Shown here in pieces: positions 47,934 to 59,339 of a stretch of 64,000 nt of DNA. The translations under genes and the position numbers were made by a program. Origin of the DNA: Alligator mississippiensis (Eukaryota > Chordata > Crocodylia > Alligatoridae); contig NC_081824.1 of NCBI RefSeq assembly GCF_030867095.1, positions 305,242,956-305,306,955 of the forward strand, given 5' to 3'. Numbering within the stretch: position 1 is the stretch's first letter; every line of letters starts with the position of its first letter. The notes below the pieces were generated by a model that worked only from the letters and a program-made list of their open reading frames with translations, did no database searches and was not told where the DNA came from.

Positions 47934-48532
47934 TAGGGATTTAATCAAATCGCAAATTTGTGTTTTTCACAGAAACAGTGATTTGAGGCCATTTCAGCAA
48001 AAAGTGGCATTTCCCCATGATTTTTGGCCCATTACTGGAAAAAAAAAGAAACTTGCTGAAAATAAAATGCAGGATCTCCAGTTGGAGCCAGCAGTTCTAA
48101 TGAACGCCAGCACACAGAAAGGAAGCCAAGATGGCAGCCACTCCCTCTGCCACTGATTGCCAAGAGGGCTGCCCATTTTGTGGCCCTGCCCCTCTGCCAA
48201 TCAGTGGTGAGGGATGGAACTGGATGAACAGCAGCTTTTGGCCAATCAGGAGTGAGGGGTGGAGCCACCTGAAGGGTAGCCCTTTCAGACAGTCAGCAGC
48301 GAGGGTGGGGCCCCTATTGGGTAACCCAACTAAAAGCTGTATTCCCCTTGATTTTTGGCTAAATTGCCAGAAAAAAAGAACTTATTGAAGACTGGGACCA
48401 CCTGAAGGGTGGCCCTTTCATCCAGTCAGCAGTGGAGGGAAGGTGGGGAGGGGTCTTGCCGTAATAAACCATGAAAATGGCAGTCAGCCTGTGAAATTGC
48501 CTACCTGCCTCCTTAATTTCGGCAGGTCCCTA
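47934..48532. mobile_element. 599-bp hAT-type element nested in MITE copy B
   Basis: The left end is TAGGGATTTAATCAAAT and the right end, in reverse complement, TAGGGACCTGCCGAAAT. Flanks ACGATGGG (47926-47933) and ATGATGGG (48533-48540) agree at 7 of 8 positions, an 8-bp duplication. Joining the flanks restores the GTCACGATGGGG-like sequence that copy A retains as CCAGTCACGGGGCC, confirming the insertion. Internal near-repeats (GGCCCATTACTGGAAAAAAA / GGCTAAATTGCCAGAAAAAA; CCACCTGAAGGGTAGCCCTTTCA / CCACCTGAAGGGTGGCCC) show an internal duplication. Non-coding. Confidence 0.85.
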
Positions 48533-48749
48533 ATGATGGGGCTTTTAGTCACAGGGGCCTCTGGCCACATGTTCAATTAATGGCATGATTGGAAGTAGCT
48601 TCAAAGTTATTTCACATACTTTTTGAATAACTTCGTGGCTTATTCCTCTTTTTAATCACACCATTAACTGACTGAATGTGTGGCTGGGTGACCATTTATG
48701 ACATGAGTAACTGGTGACCACTCAAGTGTAATGTGTAGATGGGGCCTGA

Positions 48750-51530
48750 GCCACATACCCTCTGGCTTTACCTATTTGAGGGAAAAAGATAGGGGTGCCT
48801 GTGGTCTCTCATAGTTTGCTACCCAGTCTGGGTATGTACATAGTTGTCCACATGTGCAGGTCTACATGTCCAGGAATGGAATTCTTTTGTACATGTAAGT
48901 CCCCAAAATACCCTGTAAACAACCCAAAACTGACCACTTTGATGACCAGGAAAGAACAGGATGTCATCATAGATGCTCACATGTCAGAGTCCCATTGTTG
49001 ACATTCATTTTTATAAACAGAAGCCTCCCGATTAATGGCAATGGACTTTGGTTTAGGCCCAAATGCAACATTCTAACCTGTTTTCTGCTATGAATCTGGG
49101 AAAAATACCCACCCCCCACCAGCCTATTGTCAAGTGCTATCTAAAAATATTAACTGATGCTGTGTTTCAGCCATCAGCCATGAGGGTTTTTTTTAATGGA
49201 GCTCTTCTGAATGCTCTTATGGGGTGCTACCTTAATTGCTCTCACCCCAGTGGTGTCAAAACTTACTTAAAGCTTTAACCTCTACTTGAAACAAGAATTT
49301 TGTGCATGTATTTTGACTTAGTAATGGCTGTGTAACAGATACAGATCCCATTCATTTACATTATTCTCTGACAGCTTAAAAATTCATTAATGGCTCAGCA
49401 ATAAATCTCAGTGGACTTCCCTGAAGAGACAAAAGGCAAGGGATTTCACCTAATTAATCCTCACAGACATATTTTGAAGGGAATACCTAAGTGCCATTAC
49501 CATGCCCCTGTTTTAGCAGCTGAACACAGGACACGAAGGGTGGTTTTGTTTCGTTTACTCTTTATTTTCATGTTTCTGGGATTGCTGAGAACAGCAGACA
49601 TTAAGTTTTCTCATCTGCCCATGATCATCTCTAATCCATGCTGCTGCCATATGGTCTGCTCCCTACTGTCTCTATGACCTCTGAACTGGAAGTGCAGTTC
49701 TAGCTAAAATGCAAACCTGACATGAGGTCCATTTCATTTTCCATCTCATTGTCCAGCCTTCTCATTTTCTTTCACAAAGGTTATACAAAATATGACAATT
49801 TATATATAAGAGTGTTACAGGATGGACAAAGACCCTCTGGGGGTCAACAAATGCATTTTTTGCTTTGGGGATTCTGGGATAGATTCTAGTTCTTTGGTGA
49901 AAAGCCAGAGAAAGTCTAGTGAAGTTAAGAGACTGACATTGGTGAATCAGAGCAAACTAAGGCCAGGTAGCATGAACTAGTCATTGCAGATAACTGAGGA
50001 TTGTTAGAAACACCCAGTATACTCTGCATACAGTGAGTTGTTTGGTTTTTTTGGCTAAAAATATATGACAAGCATCCCTCAAAAGACACTTATATTAAAC
50101 AGTAGAAGTGGTATGAACTGTAAACTGACCTTTCACTGCTAAGTTGCTATCCCCTTCCTTTTAAAACATTCAAGGGATTTCAAAACAACTGAAAGCTGAA
50201 TTAAAAAGTATCCTTTTATGGTGTATTGATGTCTATTGTAATTCCAAAAACTGTTTTCCTCAAATAGCTCTTTGAGATTGCAGGGGCTTTTGTACATTCC
50301 ATGTAAACTGTATTACCTTCTAATATTCCCTACTTTGCTATAAGGAAAAGGAAATTCATACTCAGGGGCTTTTGCCAAAATTAAATGGAGATCAGAATTA
50401 AACCGAAGAATTCAATGTCCAAGTTGAAGTATCTATTGTTTAGTTAAATGTAGGTACTGAAGACACACCATGGTCTTCTGTCAGGGAGAGCCTTGGACTG
50501 TTGAGTTATTATATGCCATATGTGTCCAAATAGCCAAGCTCAGATGGGAGCTAGGAGATGAGTGAGAAACAATTGCTTGGGCTGTGTCATTTGTATCAGA
50601 TATTTAGCATTGTTTAAATGGTTGTTTCTTCATGGCATGTAGGAATGTGAGGGAGGAATTACTCCAAAATCAGGGAAAAAAATGGCTGAAGCTTAGAGGT
50701 ATGCAGGGAAAGATTGCTCCCCACAAGTTATTTCTGAGCAATAAAATTGGTCCAATTCCAATTTATAAACTAAAATAAAAAATGGAGCAAATCTTGATCT
50801 AGATAGCTTTTGGTGACCGTTCAGTGGCTATATGACTATGAAGTATTGTGAACTAGAACTGGAAGAAAAAGATTTATTTTGGGGTTGGACATTTGTTTTT
50901 CCTCACAATAGCATCTGAGCCTATAGGTTGAAGTCAACAGAGAATCCTGCTTCTCTTGTTCATATTCAAATTATTTCTTGTGTGAGCAAGACTCAGTTTG
51001 TCACCTTTCACCACCTGTGTTCAGTGAGCCTACAAGCCAACCAGTGATTAGCAAGCCTGCTGCTCTTGGCATGTTGCCATTTTGGTCCTAAGACTTCAGA
51101 GTGCCTCAGGGTGCTGCAGTGTGACCATCAATGGGGTGATATTGCCCTGCATGACACAGATGTAGGTCCAGATTTTGTGGCAATTTACTTGAGAAGCAGG
51201 GCCTCAGGGCTGCTCTGATTTATAGCAGCCTCCCTTTTGATGCACAATCCAAGATCACCACATAGCACAAGTGCTATAGCTACAAGTCCTCCCCCTCCCC
51301 TTCACCTCTGGACCCAGCTCACGAACAGGCTTGAGATGTTAGTTTTGTGCTGCTTATGGTGCTTCCTTGGCCCACTGTGGCTCACTCATGTTCCTTATAT
51401 GGATCCAAAGCACTATTCGGGGGATACAATTGGGCCTGTAGGTTCTGGCAAACCCCAGCTCCTGTGGAACATGTAATGGAAATATTGCAGAGCCTTCTGT
51501 CCGTAATGAAGAGATTATGAAAGACTGACC
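48750..51530. other. Non-coding stretch, no gene recognised
   Basis: AT-rich DNA with ORFs below 90 codons and no domain. No repeat boundary could be supported. Confidence 0.45.
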
Positions 51531-51538
51531 TCCCATGG

Positions 51539-52111
51539 TGTCACAGAGTGCCCCGCAGGGGAGATGCTTGCTTGGAACCACTCTGGCCTTTTCTGGTCTC
51601 AGAAGAGAGACTTCCCTGAAGCCAGCCCAGGCTTGGCTTCTGGAGCACAGAAGGACCCCATCCCCTTCCTACTCTGAGACCTTGCCTTTCAGTCTCTCAT
51701 CCTCCCTGGTACTCTGTGGCCCTGACGCAAGGAGTGAGCTGAGCATCCAGTTCTGCTCCTGAGAGTGACTTTACATCCTGCTGGGGACACCCAGTGCAAC
51801 CCAAAGTTTCAAGACAATGTAGACAGTCTCTTCAGTAAAGGCATTTATTGGGGCAAAGGCCATTCAGCCAGAAGTTCTCTGTCACCCCCACCATGGGTTA
51901 AGCAGTCCCTCTGTCCCCAGTCCAGCCTTAAGCACCCCCAAAGGTACTTGGCTGTTCAGTTTTTTTCAGGGCTTGAGACCTCAAAGTGCCTAGTTACTCT
52001 TTTCTGACTCTTCCCCAAGCAGGGAACAACTTGTTCGTTCACACTCTTCACTCCCCACTGTTGTGTTTTTTCTGTCCCTCTTCTTGATGCTTCTCTCTGG
52101 TGTTGCTGACA
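51539..52111 (-). mobile_element. Possible solo LTR (573 bp)
   Basis: On the minus strand the segment would start TGTCAGCAACACC and end CACTCTGTGACA, with a polyadenylation signal AATAAATGC at 51844-51849 (TTTATT on the plus strand). There is no convincing TATA box and no matching target duplication, so the limits and the class are tentative. Confidence 0.3.
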
Positions 52112-52165
52112 TATCAACAAAGCTATTTAAGTTTGTAGAAGAATGTATCTTTTGTCACTAAACAG

Positions 52166-52460
52166 TAGGGGTGTGTGAAGCAGACCCTATTCAATTCGGA
52201 TTTGGCCCAGATCAGGGACAGTGATTCAATTTGTTAATTCAGATCACTGTCCCTGATTCGAGTTGGCTGAATCTGAAGATTCAATGCTGATTTGGAGAAT
52301 CAGCAATTTGGATATAGACACAGCTTTAAAAGTTTTTTCTACATACGTCGAGGTACCAGCATGGCTTGTGAACGCTGTGATGCTGGGGCGCATGGAGCAT
52401 CCCACAGGAGTGGTGGGGGGGCTCCACATGCTTGGTGGCAAACCCTGCCAAACACTGCCA
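52166..52460. mobile_element. Left part of a second AATTCGG-rich hAT copy
   Basis: TAGGGGTGTGTGAAGCAGAC then ATTCAATTCGGATTTGGCC and an inverted pair around GATCACTGTCCCTGATTCG correspond to the ends of the element at 44559-45656. GTTGGCTGAATCTGAAGATT follows as in that copy. The matching right terminus was not found, so the copy seems truncated and the right limit is approximate. Confidence 0.6.
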
Positions 52461-52594
52461 GATCTGCCAAGTCACCACTGGATTTGAGCCACCAGTTGAA
52501 ACCGAAAACCTCCTAGCAAGCCTTATAACTAAGCTAGGCCAAGTATCCAGCTGGTAAAGCAACCAACCAAATTCTCTGTGATTTCTGTTTTTTT

Positions 52595-52640
52595 CTTGCA
52601 AGCATTTCAAGTAGTATTGTCCATTCAAGTAGTATTGTGC
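52595..52640. repeat. Short tandem duplication (about 22 bp)
   Basis: CAAGTAGTATTGT occurs twice, 21 bp apart, with ATT preceding each copy. A simple local duplication. Confidence 0.7.
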
Positions 52641-52644
52641 TCTT

Positions 52645-53185
52645 TCTGCTGGGATGATGGGGAAAGCAAATCTCTGGTTGGATTTCTGTGGACCATTACC
52701 ATGAAAATAATTGGTTAACCTTTCTTTTTTGCACTCAAGACATTTTTTCTGATAAGCAACAGATCATTGATCCTCTTTTGGACAGCATGATCTTCTTCCC
52801 GGTGTTGGATTTTAGGGTTTCATCCCCTCTCGTTTCTAAACACTATTCCAGGCTATAAATTAAAGATGAAGAAAACATGAGTGTCACAGAAAGAGAGACA
52901 GTCACAGAAAAAGACAGTTTGGTTAAAGGAAAAGCAGTAAATGAATGTATGAGAGAAGAAGGGTCTCACTGCAAAAAGAAAACATTGCATACACTATACT
53001 ATTTAAATTGATTTTTTTCTTTTTTAAAGATATGTTACATATTCACTCACATAATGTATGAACATCACTTCTTCATTTTGATTTACATGAAACTTGTTTG
53101 AGAACCCATTGAAGTTGATGAAAAGCCTTCCATTGACTTCAGTCTGCTCTTAGAAGGGCCTGTATTTCTTTGACAAAACAGACAA
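52645..53185. other. Non-coding stretch, no gene recognised
   Basis: Nothing recognisable apart from a TCCATTGACTTCAGTC word near 53132, common in old sauropsid repeats. Confidence 0.4.
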
Positions 53186-53189
53186 TTTG

Positions 53190-53395
53190 GAAATACAATG
53201 CCTCATGAGTTCTAGTCCTCGTTCTGTGCCTCACTTGTGTGTAGTTTTGGACAAACAGACATAATAGGGTTTATTTCCTCTACTTGAAAAATGTGGATAT
53301 TTATTTACCTACTTCATGGGGATGAAGCTGATGAATTGGTGTTTGTTCAGTACAAAGAAGACAGAGAGTACCTTAAGGTTTAATTATTATTGAAA
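53190..53395 (+). mobile_element. MIR-type SINE fragment
   Basis: GAGTTCTAGTCCTCGTTCTG, GTGTAGTTTTGGACAAAC, ACTTGAAAAATGTGGATATT and TACCTACTTCATGGGGATGA follow the MIR consensus order from the 5' core to the 3' part. Heavily mutated. Confidence 0.65.
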
Positions 53396-53774
53396 ATACT
53401 TACTGTGTTCTCCAAGCCACTGTATTGCAGATGTTGTCATAACTTTCCACCAGTTAAGAAGTGCTTGGGGTAGCTGTCATTTTTTGTTGCAGGATGGAAA
53501 TGATAGAGTACAGGGATCATGGTTGCTCCTGATGAAGAACTGTAGGAAGATCAGAACAGCAAGATGAATGGTTTTTAGAACAGATCTACCTTTTTTTTCA
53601 TAAAGTGTCTTAAACTTTCTGGGTTGGGGTGCCAGTTCCTTGGATCCCACCTTTTTTATCAGGAGATGCAAGCAAGTTAGAAAAACACTAGTAGCCCTGA
53701 CCCTAACTGAGGTGTCTAGGCCCTACCAGAATGAAAACATGAAAGAATTGTAACACTGCAGTTGTGACAACACA

Positions 53775-53965
53775 GACAGGAATGGTCTGGCTCTGCATGG
53801 CCCATGAATATGGCACCAGGCAGAGAGTCAAGAGAGCTCATTTTTATTCCTGGCTCTGGTATTGATTCACTTATTTGGCAGATTACTTCACCTTCCTTCG
53901 TTTCAGATTCTCCACTCAAAGTGAGAGGAGTAATAGTGAACTGCCTTTGTAAAATGTTCTGAAGT
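53775..53965 (+). mobile_element. MIR-type SINE fragment
   Basis: ATTCCTGGCTCTGGTATTGA, then GGCAGATTACTTCACCTTCC, GTTTCAGATTCTCCACTCAA and TTGTAAAATGTTCTGAAGTC follow MIR order. The ORF on the other strand is a shadow. Confidence 0.7.
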
Positions 53966-56110
53966 CTAAATTAAACAGCACCATACGCAAGTGCTTTTAT
54001 TACCTATTATTTTTATTCCAAAACTTTTCCCACACATAGAACAGAGTGAAATACTCACACACCCAATGAAACACAAAATTAGAAGCTTACCACCACCAAA
54101 GCAAAAATGCTCACTGGCTGCAGTAAATTTGAGGGCAGGGCAGTATTCACTTCAGCAGCAACTTCTGAAAAATAACACATTCTTTGGTTCAAGTTCTATT
54201 TCTTAATCTACCTCCCCCAACCCTTCCACTCCTGCCCTAAATTTTCCCATGAAACAGAACAGAAAGTCTAGAATGTAAAAAAACCAATCATTCATGCGAC
54301 TCGCCAGCTTTTATCTCTTGACACTTCTCCGCAGCCTGAAGGGAGAATGGCATGTGTCAGTCACAGTCCAAACTCATTGTTCACATCTTGGAGCAGTGTG
54401 ATCTTTTGTTTGTAGGCAATTTGAGACTGGGTTTCATTCTTTGCTTTTAGAGGACATTAAATAAAGATTTTGTAGAAATACAAAGCATAAGCAAGTGCAT
54501 ACTGGCTTTAACAGTGGGAATTGAGGAGGTTCATATGGAGAAGGATATTTTCCTATAAGAAAAATATAGTTCCCAAAGAGAGGCTTTAAAATTTTTTTTA
54601 AATGCCTCTCTTTTGCTACTTGAACTGTAGAGTTTGGATAAAGCCAAATGAATCCAAATTTTGGCTTGACAAATCTATAGCCTGACCCACTAATGGAGGA
54701 AAAGTAAGAGACCCTGGCTATGCCCATTTTAGTTCTCAGATGCAGCTGAAACACTCTTCTCACACCCACAGCAATCTGTTACTCTTGTATTCATTAATAA
54801 TACGAGTGGGAAAAGACAGAGAAAGAAAGAGAGATGGAAAGGTATTATGCTTGCTCCACTTGAAGTACTAAAGACTTGGGGCTACTCATCCTGAGTTGTA
54901 TCGTGCTCCAGGTAGAGAACAGATAGAATGTGTGTATTATATCGTAGAGTTTTTCCTGTAGCATTTGATTCACCCTCTGACCAGAGGAGTGCTGGGGAAG
55001 TGGGAGGGGGGAAGATACTTACCCTCCTGAAAAGTAACCTGCAGATACCACCAGCTATACTGATATCCCCCGAGTAGTCATTAAACTCCACCAGTTCTGT
55101 GGTGACCTGGGAATGACAAGGGATGCCATGTTGTAGGGCCAGACCTTTGGTGCTACTGTTTGTATTCCCAGTGCCCAGGCAGGATAACCTGTAGGAATCA
55201 ATGTTCAGAGACACCATCAGTTTCTGCCTTTGTTTTACTAGAGCTTTATCTCATTGTGAATCACAAGTAGTCTGGTTCACATGCCCTAGGCCAGACACCA
55301 ATGACTACCCTGGGCATACAGGTATTTCTGTCCAGGCTTCCCAGCACTGGTGAGGCCTGGAGCATCTCTCTCTCTCTGGCATTAGGCCTACACCCCTTAA
55401 CACCTGCCCAGCCACACATGGACAGAGTATGCATAGAGGCATTTATGAGAGATTGAAGAAATGTCAGCTGAATTCATTTAGGCTGAATTCCTTTTCCTCT
55501 AACAGTTTGCAAACTATATCACTGGACTTTCTGTTAGTTACATCTGCTGTGGCAAAAATGGGAAGGGATGATCTGGTCTCATGCATTTTGTTAACAAGCT
55601 TGAGAAATAAGAGCATTAGTTTCTCCACGCTGGCTAAAAAAAAGGCTTGCTAAGCCCATGGAAACCAATTGAGAAGTGAAGCAAAGTTAATCCTGGAAAA
55701 TGCTCACCATGGCTTAGTGATGCAGAGCAATGTAAAGGTGCCAGGTGATTACTAATGACCTGCACTATCATGCAAATCTAACCAAGAGCTAGTATAAATT
55801 GTAATTATACATTGTGGGGCAACTGCAGCCCTCAGGCTTGCATGGGTATAAATGTGGGCTGCTATTGCAAAGTCTCTCTGATACTGCTCTTCAACATTTT
55901 CCCTTCCTCACATAACAATTTTTCCTTCGGGCATTTTTAACACTGTTTCAGTCAGCTTTTAGTTCGTAGTTCAGACTCTTCTAGTTTCATTTTGGTGACA
56001 CTGCAATACAGTTATTTATATGAAGGCACAGAAATGAGTGAGGAAAGGCACAAACTGTCACTCCTTTCCTAGGCTTGTACTGCCAGCCTCCAATTTTGAA
56101 AGGTCTTTTG
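53966..56110. other. Non-coding stretch, no gene recognised
   Basis: No supported coding frame; the two 111-codon minus-strand frames (54434-54769 and 54882-55217) have no domain. A short (CT)n, TCTCTCTCTCT, lies at about 55366. Confidence 0.45.
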
Positions 56111-56112
56111 TA

Positions 56113-56245
56113 TTAGATTATTACTATTAGTTGTGGTAGCACATAAAAACCCAGATGAGACTGGGCTCCCAGGAAGCTAAGGACTGTCCTGACAGTCAAA
56201 GATGGTCCCTTCTCATAGAGGCTTTTACAATCTAATTATTAGGGT
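56113..56245 (+). mobile_element. Ancient dispersed repeat, longest copy in window
   Basis: ATTATTACTATTAGTTGTGG, then TAGCACATAAAAACCCAGAT, AGACTGGGCTCCCAGG, GATGGTCCCTTCTCATAGAG and TTTTACAATCTAATTATTAG form a fuller version of the family at 27945 and 30262. I recognise the pattern as a repeat dispersed in amniotes but cannot give its name with confidence. Confidence 0.6.
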
Positions 56246-57438
56246 TCCCTGCCCCCCCACCCCAAGTGATAATGTACTTATGATTTGATACACCTCACTA
56301 AAAGGATGGTGGTGGTGGTGGGCAAATAGCTGTGAGATGGCATAAGGCTTATTGATGGAACCAGGTCGCTAAAACAATAGAGTCACTGCAGAAAGCACAT
56401 GGCAATGCCTAAAACAAAGACATGTGGGCCCACAAGAATCTGAATTTGGCCAAAGGACTTTGCTGGTACTGTCTTGGTAGAGACTGTGTGAGTATGAGAG
56501 TGAAGCTGGAGAAGCACCACAGAAGGATGATAACATGACTCTGGGAAAATGTTAAGAGACTGAGCATCTGGGCACAGTGGTACCTGAAACAGGTTTGGAA
56601 CTACAGCAGAGCCAGCGTCACCTGTGGTTTGAGCCCTTCATTTAATAAAGAACTGGGCTTCATGTATTCTGTCTACGTAATTAGAATTTCATGAAAGAAA
56701 TATCTACCAACCATTAATTTCTCTAACAAGAATTAGTTTATATCACCCCCTATTTTCACCAAGGGTACTTGTATACCTAATGGGGGTTCATTCCATAGCT
56801 TATCATTCTATGTCCCCTAAATTGACATGGTTAGGGTTTAATTATTTCCATTACTGTGTACACATGACTGCTCAAAAATCTCATAAATTGCTCCATGAGC
56901 TATTCAACGTTAAATACTGAAGGGGGCACCACATAACAATTCACTCTGCTGACCTCTTTAGTACTAATTACAGCAGGGGGCACCTATAGCTCATGGAATG
57001 CTGATATGTAGAGATCCTGCTCCTTCTTCCACTTGAGTGGCATTTATCTTACCACCGCCCCCCGCCCCCCACAAACCCCCGCCTTGTCAAAGTCCCAGTG
57101 ATTCATATTTCAAAAAACCATGGGAAGCCGTTGCTGCCCACAGGGAGCTCTGTGCATGCCCCTAACCCCACGATCCCCTGGGCGTGGTCATCTGGAGGGG
57201 AGGAGTCGCGCACTGGGGACAGGCTCAGGAGTGGCCTGATGTCCTCCACCCCCTGACACCAAAGCAAAGAATTCAGCTTTCTCCGGCTCACACTCACCCA
57301 CCACAGATCACCCCTTCCCACCCCACACCCCACTCCCACTAGAGGCAATGTACTGATCACATAGACAGAGGTGCTAAAGCAATTTTTAAAATGTAATGTA
57401 AGGAAACACTCAACCCTAACTGTTAACTTTTGAATGTT
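56246..57438. other. Non-coding stretch; likely includes left end of Harbinger element
   Basis: No gene recognised. A (GGT)n run lies at 56305-56320. C-rich tracts at 57054-57080 and 57298-57340 lie downstream of the transposase end and may be its untranslated end, but I found no terminal inverted repeat pair that fixes the element boundary. Confidence 0.35.
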
Positions 57439-57497
57439 TTAGTGTTGCCTACAGAGCCCCTCTCTGTTGGCAGCAGCCAGAATATGTGCAGCCAGGC

Positions 57498-57673
57498 CAG
57501 TGGTTCCCAAACTCTGACAGACTGCACATCACCAATTTAAAATGATACAACTTTAAGTACCACCAGCAAATTATTGTCATACAAAGTAATTGTAATAAAA
57601 CTATTAACGTGTACCACTGGCAGGTTGTCTGCGTACCACTGGTGGTACCCATACCACAAATTGGGAACTGCTG
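57498..57673. mobile_element. 176-bp non-autonomous hAT element
   Basis: Left end CAGTGGTTCCCAAACTC; reverse complement of right end CAGCAGTTCCCAATTTG. Flanks AGCCAGGC (57490-57497) and GGCCAGGC (57674-57681) agree at 7 of 8. The GTACCACTGG / CCACTGGTGGTAC words inside are typical of this widespread group. It sits within the C-terminal codons of the Harbinger transposase, so it is younger than that element. Confidence 0.85.
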
Positions 57674-57972
57674 GGCCAGGCAATTCCTCACAATAGTTCC
57701 CCAATCACTGTTTGCTTGCTGATCTAAGGGGGCACCATGCCCTGCCTGCCCACATCTGCTTTTGGCTGTTGCCTCCCTCACTTTCCACAATTCCTCAGCC
57801 CAGGAGTCACTGAAAATGTCCCCCCTGGTCTCGCAAGTATTGTGGGAATGCAGGCTGCCACAATGAAAGAGGTGATGTTTCCTGGCTTCACTTCTAGCCT
57901 GTAGTTCAGTGACCTCCACTATGCTTTCAGATGGCCAAAGGCACATTCAACATTCATACAGCACCTGCTGAC

Positions 57973-58083
57973 TAGTGTTCCCTCTAAGCTGCATGGTGTG
58001 TGTGGCTGCACAGGTGTGCTCATGCCACTCTGACAGGCAGGCCTGCATGGAGGTGCATGCCACACAGCTTAGAGGGAACGCTG
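57973..58083. mobile_element. 111-bp hAT MITE inside the transposase
   Basis: TAGTGTTCCCTCTAAGCTG at the left and, in reverse complement, CAGCGTTCCCTCTAAGCTG at the right are nearly perfect inverted ends. Flanks CTGCTGAC (57965-57972) and CTGCTGAG (58084-58091) are an 8-bp duplication with one mismatch. The ends are those of the larger element at 6643-7507, so both belong to one hAT family. The sequence continues the transposase frame for about 20 codons, giving a chimeric ORF end, before a stop at 58020. Confidence 0.9.
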
Positions 58084-59102
58084 CTGCTGAGGTGGTAGTT
58101 GAATGTGTACTTTTGCTGGTCAGTCACTTGTCCACCATATGGCTTCATGAGCCAGGGCAGGAGGGGGAAATCCATGTCTGCTAAGATAAGCAGGGGCACA
58201 GAAACATCCTGGATCACTACAGCAGGGAGCCCGGGCGCATGTTGTCCTTTCTCCATCATGCCAGGCAGTGGCAAGTTTTGAAAGACAAGTGCATTGTGAG
58301 CACTGCCTCCCCAGCCTGTATAAATGTTAGTGAATTGCCCCTGGTGATCAGCTACAGCTTGGATGATCACCAAGTGAAATCCTTTCCTGTTGACAAATGA
58401 CCGGCTCTTCTGGGATGGGGATAGTACCAGGGTGTGTGTGCTGTCCAATGCACCCACACAGTTAGGGAACTCCATTGCCTTGAAGTCTTCAACAACTTCC
58501 CTGGGGTTATTGAGGCAGATGAAATTGTTCACTGCGGCATCCTGCAGTAGCTGGCATACCTCATGTACCACCACCCTGGCCATGCAGGGAGCCACGCTGA
58601 ACTGGTTCCTGATGAAGCAGAGGCTGGTTGGGGTGGCCAGTTTCACGATAGGCAGGGCCAACCTCTCTTCTGGTGCATTGGGCTGTTGCATGACAGTTTC
58701 CTGTTGCTCAATGTACGGCAAAAGCAGAGCAACTATGTGAAAGAATGTCTCCCTGCTCATTCAGAACATCTCAAGCCACTGCTGATCATCCCAAGAGGAG
58801 AGTACAATGTGTTCCCACCAGTCAGATCTGCTTGCCTATGCCCAGACCTTGTGATCGTTGCTCTGTAGGTTCATCCACTGAGCCCTGTCACTCTCAAGAT
58901 CCATGGCTTCCTCTCAGTCCAACAAAGGAAGCATCCAAAAATGTTTCCAGTATAGTGAGCCTGTTGGAGCTGCTAACCTGCACTGGCACCCCAGTACAAG
59001 GGTCAGCATAGCATACATTGTGTTCAGTACCTGGATGATTTCATTATCAATTTCCTCAGTTCCCTGGTTGGACATCTCCAGGGCATCCAAGATCAGCTGC
59101 AT

Positions 59103-59339
59103 CTTCTCACTGATTCAGTTAGGAGTCAACAAATCTATCTTGTCATGCAAAGAACACAGCAACACTTGCTTGCACTAAGGGCCTTGTCTAGATGGGGCTG
59201 TCGAATAGGGTCGTTAGCATTATAACAGTCATGCTCTTTACATTTCGGTTCCTAACCTACACACATCAGGTTCCTGTAAGTGCCCTTCCTGTGAAAACAT
59301 GGGGTGTTCAAAGGCCACAGAAACAATCCCAATTTCCAC
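59103..59339. other. Upstream region of the transposase
   Basis: Lies between the transposase start and the tandem array. AAGGGCCTTGTCTAGATGGGGC at about 59177 resembles the ends of the GGGCC..TCTACAC MITEs and may be an inserted or truncated copy. No clear TATA box was identified. Confidence 0.35.

Larger units (their letters stand above)
47482..48746. mobile_element. MITE family copy B with nested insertion
   Basis: The left end GGGCACCTCTACACGTG and the reverse complement of the right end GGCCCCATCTACACATTAC are imperfect inverted repeats, with TGA flanking both sides (47479-47481 and 48747-48749). Left and right portions align with copy A at 22800-23311: CAATCCTGGGCTCCCCCTG on the left and CGTGGCTTATTCCTC..CCATTAACTGACTGAATGTG on the right. 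Without the nested 599-bp element and one 8-bp duplication it would be about 658 bp, longer than copy A because of an internal minisatellite. Confidence 0.8.
57439..59102 (-). pseudogene. Harbinger/PIF-type DDE transposase, decayed
   Basis: The transposase of a Harbinger DNA transposon, which cuts and rejoins DNA through a DDE-type RNase H fold. The frame starts at 59102 (MQLILDALEMSNQGTEEID) and stays in phase to 58084 across three stops, at 58914-58916, 58836-58838 and 58761-58763. Landmarks, numbered from the Met at 58760: CVGALDST with the first Asp at 106, HLVIIQAVADHQGQF at 129-143, ILADMDFPLLPWLMKPY with the second Asp at 195. The catalytic Glu lies in NVECAFGHLKA beyond a 111-bp hAT insertion (57973-58083), followed by a TAG stop and, after FIVAACI, a 1-base deletion. 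A further hAT (57498-57673) interrupts the extreme C-terminus; a TAA at 57439-57441 would end it. All three catalytic positions survive, but the gene cannot make a full protein. Confidence 0.9.

Noticed and set aside
57449-57946. 165-codon minus-strand ORF as a separate gene
   Set aside because: Its first two thirds are the frameshifted transposase C-terminus (HNTCETRGDIFSDSWAEEL) and its last third reads through the 176-bp hAT element.
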